Positions 1 to 10,000 of a stretch of 23,800 bases of DNA are shown piece by piece. Each line of letters opens with the position of its first letter. The first letter of the stretch is position 1. Both the position numbers and the translations under genes were made by a program. This DNA is from Smittium mucronatum (Eukaryota; Kickxellomycota; Harpellomycetes; Harpellales; Legeriomycetaceae). The notes under the pieces are model-generated. The model was given only the letters and a program-made list of their open reading frames with translations, did no database searches and was not told the origin of the DNA. The DNA lies in contig LSSL01002256.1 of NCBI GenBank assembly GCA_001953115.1, forward strand, positions 1 through 23,800, written 5' to 3'.

Positions 1-138
1 TTTGCAATATTGCATCATTAAAACCCAACATTTAAGTGAAGAAAAAAAGAATTTTTGATGAATGAAAATCACCATGGATTAAAAATAACGCTCTCTTTGA
101 AATATCATAACTTACCTAAATATTTTCTTTTTAAGTTT
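1..138 (+). repeat. Left terminal inverted repeat of the Tc1-like element
   Basis: This segment pairs base for base with 1671 down to 1534 (coordinates sum to 1672 throughout), with one substitution in 138 positions. Similarity fades inside position 138. It may extend to the left beyond the window. It contains a CCATGG site at 72-77 and a seven-A run that is conserved in length in the partner. Confidence 0.95.
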
Positions 139-357
139 AATTTCTTCATAATAAAAAGGAATCATATGAACTAAATAATTGTATACTTTTAAAATAAAGA
201 GGGGATATTTCAACTATTCATAGTTATAAACCTAATTCGGATAAATAAAATTAACATCTATAAAGTTGATAAAATTAAAAATATTGTAAATTAAAAATAG
301 ATGAAAATTAAAAATGTGTGAAAATGGCAATTAAAAAAACGTATTAGGCACCAAATC

Positions 358-1418
358 TCACGATTTAAGTCGGATCCCATTGAAAAAAAAAAAGTATCTC
401 CCCATAAATTTCCTACATATTTCGGGTGTTAAAACCCTTACAGATTCTTGAATTGCTGCCACAATTATCCTAGTTGCCCATTTGACTCGGGCAAATTGCT
501 GATTGGGATCTGCTTCATGGATAATTTTTATTTTACCGTAAAAAAAATTTTAATCTCCAATTTTGCTACACTCCACGCATTTTCAATCGGATTTAGCACA
601 GATCAATATGGGTCTAGATAAATTAGCTTAAAAATATCATTTATATATATCAATCCCCTCGTTCGGATATGGTACTATGCGTTTTCAGATATTATTACGA
701 TATTTTGCTGATGTATTTCTCTCAATGGTGACTCGATAATAAGTTCATTTACCCAAGAATTGCAGTTCACGAGTTTGTAATTTTTCTTTTTGGCTTTAAA
801 ATTTAAAATTCCTATGGATGATAGACCACCAATCATGTGTATATTTGGTCGTTTGTTAAAGGTGGTTTTACAACAGCAATTTGTCTTCATATCTCCCTCC
901 CCCAGATTCTTTTAATAAATAGTTTGACATTACTTTCGTCTATGAAAATAAATATTTTCCCTGAACTGGAATAAGAAAAAAAAATTATTTACGAATTTTC
1001 TACGCTTTTCTTTATTGATTTGAAAATTTTCTTGCATTGACTCCAAATGAGTTCCCTTAACAGTAAATTTTTTATGATTTAAATATCTGCTTATGAAATG
1101 TGAACAAAAAATCAAATTAAAATCCAAAAAAGGAATTAAGATAATTACTTGAGGATATATAGAGTATTTTTTTCTAAATTCTAGACCAATAATAAGAATG
1201 AACGCCTGTGAATTCAATGCTACCAGATATACACCTTTTTTTAATATCTAGGCGTACTTTGCCGGATTTTATCAACCGTAGTTGGTGGATATATGAATAT
1301 TATGAGCTGGTATCATAATGTGAAAATCGTTTCCATTTTCAGCCGATTGTATTACTGCTGTTCTGAAAGATTGAGTATATCTTTTGTACCCCCCCCCCCC
1401 TGGGTATAGGAAAAACAT
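358..1418 (-). pseudogene. Tc1/mariner-IS630-like DDE transposase, broken
   Basis: The intact enzyme would cut and paste the surrounding TIR element. The relic is about 350 codons long, the family's usual size, so it is full length but disabled. Reading from ATG 1418-1416, an HTH-like N-terminus (KRYTQSFRTAVIQSAENG) follows a run of four glycines. TGA 1274, TAA 1271 and TAG 1250 then interrupt the frame. The frame continues through KFTVK and NKEKRRKFV to about 945. A shift leads to the first catalytic motif, IFIDESN (Asp at 940-938). A second shift near 900 returns to the original frame, which reads ISENA (686 onward), with Glu where the family has the second Asp, then TAG 677. LDPY, TGA 605 and NPIENAWS follow, with the catalytic Glu at 584-582, about 33 residues after the second acidic position. 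A third shift near 530 leads to a C-terminus (VKWATRIIVAAIQ, MGRYF) ending at TGA 360-358. The identification is firm; exact shift points are approximate. Confidence 0.85.
1389..1400. repeat. Twelve-base poly-C tract (poly-G on the coding strand)
   Basis: Twelve consecutive C on the plus strand are the longest G/C homopolymer in the window. On the minus strand they form four in-frame glycine codons (GGG) 18 bases after the A of the transposase ATG at 1418. At length 12 the frame from ATG to the HTH motif is open, and any change not divisible by three would close it. Confidence 0.95.
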
Positions 1419-1533
1419 ATGTTTCATTATTAATGCTTGATTCCATTTTGTATAAATTTTTAAAAAAAAACTTCTATTTTAAGAAACCTCATATATTTTC
1501 AAACCAATATTTATACAATTTTTATAAAGAAGT

Positions 1534-1671
1534 AAACTTAAAAAGAAAATATTTAGGTAAGTTATGATATTTCAAAGAGAGCGTTATTTTTAATCCATGG
1601 TGATTTTCGTTCATCAAAAATTCTTTTTTTCTTCACTTAAATGTTGGGTTTTAATGATGCAATATTGCAAA
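1534..1671 (-). repeat. Right terminal inverted repeat of the Tc1-like element
   Basis: This is the reverse complement of 1-138 with one mismatch. Its outer edge is at 1671 only because the left copy is cut by the window start, so the true outer edge could lie further right. An open frame at 1597-1779 crosses this repeat and is not considered a gene. Confidence 0.95.
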
Positions 1672-1926
1672 GAATTGTGTGATGTGACAAAAAATTATCA
1701 AAAAATTATTTTTATTCTTTTAATGGAAATTAATCTCATGTTTTTTTTTTTTTTGCGTAGGAACATAATTCCTTATTAAAAACAAATAAATTTACATAAA
1801 TCAATTGTCTGTTCTGTACATCAAAAACTTGTAAAATAAGCTTAGAAACCGCCAAAAAAATTTCACCCATAAACTTAAACATATAATAAACCTATAAAAT
1901 ATCGACATTCTATTCAAATCAGTTTA

Positions 1927-2100
1927 GATCCACTTTTTTTGATTTAAACATACTTTTATTGTAATTGGATGCACTTTTCCGTATTCACTTTCACTTTTAT
2001 TGTAATAAGGTGCACTGAGACCAAATTTCATTACTTATTCCGAAATATTTTTAAATTTAATCCGATTTTGTCGTATTTTTTCCAAATTGGATTCACTTTT
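1927..2100 (+). repeat. Cluster of degenerate GATNCACTTTT repeats
   Basis: The 11-mer GATNCACTTTT occurs at 1927-1937 (N=C), 1968-1978 (N=G) and 2090-2100 (N=T). Within this cluster a 23-bp direct repeat starting ACTTTTATTGTAAT and ending GCAC occurs at 1952-1974 and 1993-2015 with four central mismatches, at a spacing of 41 bp. The function is unknown. It could be the remains of a tandem array. Confidence 0.6.
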
Positions 2101-2362
2101 TTTAATTTATTTTCCCTTTTTCCAAATTTTCCTTAGAAAATAAGGGGTATTATTTTGTTAATTTCGGAGTTTTTATTCATAATTTTTTATTAAAATCTAT
2201 CTATATTTAGAAAATTTATGTATAAAAAACTATATTATTATTCTGGTTTAGAATAATGTGACTTATTTGCGGTTTCATCCCGATTTTTTACTGATTTTTT
2301 TTTATACATTCCTTTTTTTGTTTAAAAATTTTTTTGATTGTGCTCTTGCTTTTTTTTCGGAT

Positions 2363-2383
2363 GGGTGGTGGGTTGGGGTCGGG
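2363..2383 (+). other. Potential G-quadruplex motif
   Basis: Four G-tracts (2363-2365, 2370-2372, 2375-2378, 2381-2383) are separated by loops of 4, 2 and 2 bases, which meets the usual G3+N1-7 pattern four times. It stands in DNA otherwise dominated by A/T runs and is preceded by a T8 run. The pattern is directly visible; folding or function is inference. Confidence 0.8.
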
Positions 2384-2858
2384 ATTTCAAGACTAAGAAA
2401 TGTATTAAAGTAAAAATTTGTCAAATATGTATATATGAATTTAAATAATAAAACACGAGCCTTTTTTTTAAAAAAAAACAATAGATCTTATTCATTGAAA
2501 GGCAGGATTTAGAGATAAATAAAACATGAATATTCTTTGTATAAGCCAATAAACGTTTCTTCTAGAATATTTCAAGACATTACTCTTAAATTTGATATTA
2601 AGCTTTGCACTAATGTTTTACTAACTCTATTTCGTAAGTTATTGATTCAAAATTAAAAATAAGTCACATGGGAATAAAACATATATTCTTAAGAGTAATC
2701 GAGTTTTGAACCAATTTTAAGACTTTTTTTGAATTTTTTGAGTAATTTAAAAATAATTCAAAAAGATTCATTGAATTATGCATACGGTAAAATGTAGCTA
2801 AACATCTGAGAATGATGAAAACCTTGGAAGTGCAAAACAAATAAATTTGATGAGTGAT

Positions 2859-2886
2859 AATATATATATATATATATACATATATA
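2859..2886. repeat. AT dinucleotide microsatellite
   Basis: About ten uninterrupted AT/TA units are followed by an AC interruption and further AT units. It is a simple sequence repeat of the kind expected in AT-rich intergenic DNA. Confidence 0.9.
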
Positions 2887-3640
2887 ACTACGAGCTGATT
2901 TCTTATGAAATATTTAAAAGAATGGAAGTAAAGGGTGCTAATATTTAAGTTTAAAAATACTGCATTTTCGAAAATAAAATTTTGAAAGCATTTATTGCTT
3001 TTTAATCAAAAAGATATTTTTGTGTATTATATAAATAAAATAACTACCTCGCTGCAAATGATGGAATATTTATATAAAAAATACTGTTAATTTTTTGTCC
3101 AATATTCCTAGTTAATCTTAATTTTCTTTCAGTTAACTAATTAAATCATCGAAAAAAACTTTTTTGTTCTTTTATATTTAATTATATGCATATAATGTTG
3201 TTTTTGGATATCTAGAATAAATTCAAATCGACAGAATATCCCTAATTATATTTTAAGCTCAATAAAAATATCCAACTAACGTATTTTTTTGGTAAATATA
3301 TAAGAGAAAAATGTGTTTTGAAATATTTTTCATCAATAAGAAGTTTCTACAGTGCTTAAAAAAAATACAATCAAATTTTCAGGCTTGACTTTATCTAATA
3401 AGATAATTTAAAATAAAGACCATTTTTCGAAACTATTGCAAATATAGATAAGTTTTAAAAATATTATCAATACTAGAAAAGTTTATCATTATTCTTTAAA
3501 TCACAAACAATGAAAAAAGTATGTCCTTTTTTGCATATTTTATTCGCATATTATTCTAAATAAAATTCAGTATTAAAATGGTCGACTTTTATTGGGAGTT
3601 TTTTATAAAAAACTATATGGTTTTATCAGAAATTTGGATG

Positions 3641-4020
3641 TTAGGCTGAAGGGATTGATTTAGGGAGCTAGGGAGGTATGCCCGTACCAAATAAAATAAC
3701 AATATAGAGTAGTTAGGCATGGTAAACCATATAATATTTGATAAAAAACCCTGATAACTTTTTTGGTTGTACTTCGTTAAAATTCATTTTTAAATGCCCA
3801 ATAATTATCTAAAAATATTAATTCAGAAATGGAAAAAGCTTAAAAAGACCTTTTATACGTATTTAAGTTCATTCATCACAAAAATGCTCTCCCTAACTCA
3901 ATCAAACTCAATTTGCAGCACTCTGGGTCCTTTGGGGAGGGTGGCGCAGTTAAAAATGCAACCAAGTAAAAACTGTATTTTCAATCGATACATTTCTGTT
4001 AGGGTAATAGGATAATAACA
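3641..4020 (+). other. Relatively G-rich intergenic islands
   Basis: Two short patches stand out from the AT background. At 3651-3676 three GGG runs plus a GG are spaced 9, 5 and 1 bases apart. At 3925-3944 runs of GGG, GGGG, GGG and GG are spaced 6, 1 and 1 bases apart. Both nearly meet the four-tract G-quadruplex rule, falling short by one G in the last tract. A 73-codon frame (3794-4015) overlaps the second patch but shows no domain, no codon pattern and no homology that I recognise. No tRNA or other RNA fold could be built from either patch. Confidence 0.5.
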
Positions 4021-7000
4021 ATTAAAAAAAACTATCACAAAAATTTTATTCGTTAAGATTTAAATCAAAATTATATATTTCGTTTATTTTTGATAACATT
4101 TTTAAAAATTTTCCATTTTTGTAATGAATTTCAAAAACATGATTTTATTTGAAATTATCTTCTTATAAAATAACAATATTAAATTTAAAAATTTTTTTAA
4201 AAGAGGTAAGAAGTTTTTTTTTTTCGAAAGAATGTTTATATTTTTCTTATATTCATCATTTTTGAAAAAAAAATTAAAAAAAATATATTGAAATATTAAA
4301 GGTACGAATTATTTTTTATTTATCCTAGAAAAATTAAACAGAATAAAACATTTAAGTTTATAATTAGCAAAATTCAACACCTTCAAAAAAAATTAAAAAT
4401 TATCAAGTTTATGGAAAGCTATTTTTTCGAATATATTTACCTTGATATTTTTAAATACTCTATAATTTGTTTAACAGGGACAAAGGTATACACTAAATAC
4501 AGGGACAAAAAAACATCTTTAAGAAAAAAAAAATGAAATATTTTTTTTCAACCTTACATGCTGAAAAAGAGAATAAAAAAATGGAGCTCAAATCTGAAAA
4601 AATAATTTTGATGCATAGAAAAGCAATGGGACAGTATTCAGGGCTCATTAAAAGGGATTTTATAGCAATTTGTTTATTCTATTTTACATGTTGGATTTTT
4701 TCGGAAATTAAAAAACATCCTATTATTTATCAGATAAGTGAAAACATAATACTTTTTCAATGCTTAAGTTAAAAAATCGTAGATGGGAATTTAAAACCAT
4801 TTTTATTTAGGGATGTGTAAAAAGAGATAACACTATAGTTTGTTCAACTGATTTTTTTGGAACTTTTTTAATTTATATTTTGAAATAAATTTGTGCGTTT
4901 TTTGAATTTTTATAGTTTATTTTCTTAAGCGCAGTTCATAATTTTAATATTAAAACTGGAATAAGATTCTTTTTTATTAATAGATCGTCTTCTTATTTGG
5001 TCTCTCAATATTTTCTTTCTGAGAATTTTTTTTACCTAACCAAAGGGATTATTTCTTATTTTTCAAGATGGTTTCTCCATGATTTTTTTTAGTGCTAAAA
5101 AGAATTTATCAGTTTATAGAGTAATTTTGATAATAAAGGTAGAAGATTAATTAAATTAATCATATATATAAGGTATGAGATATTTTAATCCCGGATATGT
5201 AAAGACTTATAAATATAAGAAGAATGTAAAAAAAAAAATTGTAGATACTTTTTTTATTTACCGATGATAAAAACTAAGTGTTATATATTGATAGTAAATA
5301 AATATATATTTTTAAAATCTTATAAAAAATAAACCCAAAAATAAATTTGAAAAATATTAATGAAACCAACTTAAAATTAAATTGGTTAATATAAATGTTT
5401 TTTTTTAGAATTTATTGAGAGAATTTTTTCGAAAATAAGCTTTAAAAAATTTATAATTTATCTGCCATGAAAAAATATGTTGTTTATTGAGAAATAGCTC
5501 TTTTACTAGAAAAAAATTTTTCTAAAAAAATATCAAGATTCTTATTTTTGGGCCAGATTTTATACTATAGAAAAATATTTTGACTTTATTAATGATACCC
5601 TCATTTCTAAAATTAAATTTATAGCAAAAATAATAGAATTTATAATGATATTAGACACAAAATCCATAATATAGGCAAAAATATAAAATCTTATTTTCAA
5701 TTTAATTATTTTTGAAAATGAATTTTTTTATATTACAATATTAATATTGATAATTATAGCGATTTTTTATTAATAATTAACAGAATAATTAATTTATTTA
5801 TTTTACCAATAAAAACTTAATATGGATCCTTGAAGAATTTATTAATAAATTTTGCATATATTCGAATTCCTTGATGTTCGCAGTTACAATAACAATAATT
5901 TTTTTTAATGTTCTATTTATTTGCTGGTCTAATAAACTCATATATCTCAATTGAACGAAGATACATAAAATCTTTAAGAAAATTATTTATTTTTGATTTA
6001 AAAAATTTAATTACAAAAAATACTCTAGAAAAAACTAATTGGGTGTAAAGGAGCCTTTTTGTTGTTTTAACCCTGTTGTTAATAGTCTATTATCTTATAA
6101 ATTCATTTCAAATAAATTAATTACTGATAGATTAAATAGGATGAAAAAAAGATTCTTATTATAATTATTAAATATCATCAATATTATATATATATAATAA
6201 AATAAAACTATTTAAAAATGATGTTCAATCGACTAAATAATTAATATATATATATTTTATAATGATACTAATGCAATATACATATTAACTGAATATATCG
6301 GTGTCGATAATTTATTTATTATTAAGAATAATTTTGATCATTTTCAAATCACGCTACATGTAGAATTTTTAAAGTGACTAAAATTTTCTACCATCAATTT
6401 TATTTTCTTTAATAACCATTAATTTATCATTAAAAAAGTTTAAAACTAATATTTCCTAAAATTATAAATATATAAAAATACCATATTTTTTAATCATTTT
6501 TTTTATTAACCTAAAAAAAGTATGAAGATAGTATTTAACATGCCCAAATGAAAAATTTCGGTGAATTTTCAAAAAAATAATATTATAATTTCGATTTTTT
6601 AAAAATAATGAAAGCCAAATTTTTTTATGTTTTATAAAACCATTAAAAATTAAAACTAAATTAAAATTATTCTGAAAACTTCCCCCTATTCTTAAATAAT
6701 ATTCCTGAAATTGATTGAGTCACAAAGAAATATTACCGCACTTCCTATTATACCTGAATAATCTCAGCAGCAAATTATTTTATATATCATTTATCACACA
6801 ATATTAATATTATTATATCCTTTTATTATGACAGAATTATCACCTAAATTCAATTTCATATTCTTTAAACTAATTATTTTATTATTTTTTTGTTAATTTT
6901 TAAAACACTAAATAATATTAAAAATTCAAACCCCATTTATTACCTTTTAAAGATTATTTTATTAGATAGAGTCACTTTTTTTATTTTCATTAATTCCATT

Positions 7001-10000
7001 GAGAAAATAATAATACCGACTATAATTAGTTGCCAAAACTCGAAATTGGAATTAAATGGGATTTTTAAAAATTCAAATTAATAATATAAAATACATAAAA
7101 AAGGGTAAACTTTTACAAAATAAATTGATATTTTTTCATCAAGCTACACTAAATAATATGCTTTTGATCATCTACCAATTAATTTTTTTTAATAATTTTA
7201 ACTTGGAAATAATGTAAGTTTTTGATAGATAGAAAATTATTGAAACTAAAAAAAGTTATGTGTAAAAAGTAAATAAAGTATTTTTCTAATTTTTTGTCTA
7301 AAAAATAGTCGATTTTAACATTTCTGGCCTTAATGTGGTTAGAGAAACTAATTAAATTACGCTTTAATAATTTTTAATACTTCAAAATATCAAATTCTCC
7401 AGTTATCATATATAAAACGTATAAAATCAACAAAGCAATCAATTCAGGAGTAATGCTAACCTTTATTAATTTTATTTTTTATTTAAAATCAATTTTCTTT
7501 ATTTTTTTTCAAAAATATCGTTTTTTATAAATATTTTTCTGATTAGAAGATATAAAAATTATAATACTTATAGGAATTCTTAAAAAAATGTTATGTAACT
7601 AGCAGGGGACCAAATCAGTAAATTCAGAAGATTTAATAGATTCATTTTAAATAATTCTTTTCACAAATAAAAATATTTTTAAAAACATGATACGATTTTG
7701 TTTTTTTTATCAATGGGAAAAGCAAAATTTATACTATCTTTAATTTCAATTTTTTTGGGGGAATGTAAATTTTATCATTTAAATAGCAGAAAATGGGTGT
7801 TTAGATTACCGTGGTTGATAAGAGGGAAATGAATTACAAATTATGCTAAGTTACATATCTATAAAAGGAAAAAAAAGAAGACTTTTATTTTCATACATTT
7901 TAGATTGATTTTTTAAAAAATTCTAAAATATCTGTCAAATTTTCACTTTTAATAATATGAATATGATTTTGATGAACAAAAAAAACCATCTTATTAATTT
8001 TTTTTTAAAAAAATAAATCTTTAATTTTTTACATGGTTTAAAATTATTGGAAATATATTTTAAATAACTATGGGAATTATTTACCCAAGTTGAAAATATA
8101 GTTTTTTCATTTTTAGGGGTACGATATTTGATTATCAAGTTATTATATAAATCGTTTCATTTTTTGAAGATATTATATTATATAATTGGAATTTTCTTTT
8201 CAGCACCTTAAGGAATTCCTTCTGCAAAATTTCAATCGCATTATCTTATAACACGAGAAAATGTTCTCTAATTAACATATTTTTTTAAACATAATTGGAA
8301 TTGTATGCATTACTAAACCAAATCAAAATATAAATGTTTTTTGAATGAATAAAAGTAAGATACAATTTAATTATTAATTTTAAAATCAAATATATAATCC
8401 AAATATTTCAGATAAATAAAAAACATCTTTTTAATATTAAATATATTGTAAATATCAGGCTTATTATAAAAAAAAAGATAAGATAATTTAAGAACTGAAA
8501 CAAAAAACTAAATTCAGAAAACTTAATTTCCCAAAATTGGGAAGTTGGCTCCATATTTATACTTTTACTGGATCCTGATTATGTTTAATATATGAAACAT
8601 AGAAATAATTTATTTAATTATAGTATTTCTTTACAGCTTTCAATTTATATCCCAAAGAAATATAGTTGTGTTTCATAATCGAAATATAGGAGTTATTTAG
8701 TCCAATTTTAATTAGAACATTAAATAAATTTTATTATACCTGAAACTATTATATACGAAATGATTTTTTAGCTTTAATTAGTTTAAATTTCATTATATAT
8801 TGTTTTTATTTTCACAATTAGTTTAAAATAGACATTAAATTACTGAATCAAGTTAAGGAAAATTTCTGGGAGAAGTTGTTATATTTATATGAAAAAAAGC
8901 TAAATTGGCCTAAAGCTTTACTAATAATTATTCAGCATATTTTCAGATGGGCGAAAAATAAATAGATATTTAAATGATATCTTTTAACCGTTTTTTAAAA
9001 TAAAGTTTAGCGTGTGGATAAAATAAACCACTATCAATTGATGTGGAATTTTAATACCAACTATGCACACATTACCTTGAAAGTCAATAAATTAGACAAT
9101 TTATGAGTTTTTTCCCCCTTTTTGATAAAATTAATGATTAATTTAAAAATTATAACACAAGTTTAAAATAATTTTCAGTTATTTTTTGATGGAAGGGATT
9201 TTTTAAAACCAGTTTATATAAGTTAATTTTAAAAATGATAAAAATTTTCGTCTCCAAAATCATAAAATACAGAGACATAACTGATATGGGAGGTTTTTTC
9301 AAAAAGGCCAGTTAGGATTCATATCAGAAGAAGCAGTGACAAGATGTAAAATGAAAATAAATAATGTCACCTAGTAACCAAAAATATTCCACGTTATATG
9401 TTTATTTTCACGAAAAAATCAGATTTATCTCAAATAATCTAAAATTTATAGATATTCAGATAGAAAAAAAACTTGCCTTCAGTGATCATGAAACAGAAAG
9501 AAAAATGTGTCTTAATTTATGGAAATTTCTAAAAAAAATATCATATGTTAATAAATAAATGAAAATCCATTTACTAGTACATTTTTTGGATGATTTTCGA
9601 AGAGAAATAAAGATCCCATAAATTAAAAAATAAATCTTTTGTTATCAAAAGCTCAGTCTGCATAATTAAAAGGATTTTTTTTTTGCATTTCTGAACAAAA
9701 AGGTATTTTCATATATATTGCAGAATATTAATAGTAAAAAAGACCAAAATATAAAATTTTATTCAGAATGTAATCAAGTCGAAATTATTATTGCCGAAAT
9801 GTATAGATTTTATATTTATAAAAAAAAAAATTTAAATGATTTATTGAACCATTAAAAAAGAATAAATGGAATTAGTTCAGAACCATTTGAGCTCGGATTA
9901 ATTTAAACCCTAAATAATTTTTATTTATTTCAAAACTCACGATTTATTTTATCTGAATATTTTATTGGTTTAAATTTTTAAATATCATGGGCCTTATTGA

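Larger units (their letters stand above)
1..1671. mobile_element. Degenerate Tc1/mariner-IS630-like DNA transposon with 138-bp TIRs
   Basis: The first 138 bases of the window recur in reverse complement at 1534-1671 with no gap and a single mismatch (T at 63 against C opposite 1609). The roughly 1.4 kb between them holds one minus-strand transposase relic of the DDE/Tc1-IS630 type, so the whole reads as one transposon of at least 1.67 kb. The left end coincides with the window edge, so the element may start outside and its target duplication (TA in this family) cannot be checked. The gene is broken, so the copy is non-autonomous. The near-identity of the ends argues for recent movement or homogenisation. 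Family membership rests on the internal protein motifs; the repeats are not recognised from any named family. Confidence 0.85.
1672..3640. other. Gene-free AT-rich stretch with small repeats
   Basis: No open frame with family resemblance is visible on either strand. The stretch holds a 14-T run around 1740-1754, the GATNCACTTTT repeat cluster at 1927-2100, a G-rich island at 2363-2383 and an AT microsatellite at 2859-2886. The remainder is A/T-run DNA with nothing further recognised. Confidence 0.7.

Noticed and set aside
930..1217. 95-codon minus-strand frame as an independent gene
   Set aside because: It is in the same frame as the upstream ATG at 1418 and is the middle section of the Tc1-like transposase relic.
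3640..3960. tRNA or other structured RNA in the G-richer patches
   Set aside because: No cloverleaf or T-loop motif with matching stems could be assembled by eye on either strand.
3794..4015. 73-codon plus-strand frame overlapping a G-rich patch
   Set aside because: No family resemblance. The patch is better described by its G-runs than by this frame.
4533..4772. 79-codon plus-strand frame, the longest in the gene desert
   Set aside because: Lysine- and isoleucine-rich as expected from AT-rich DNA, no recognisable domain, and within the length expected by chance. Not called as a gene.
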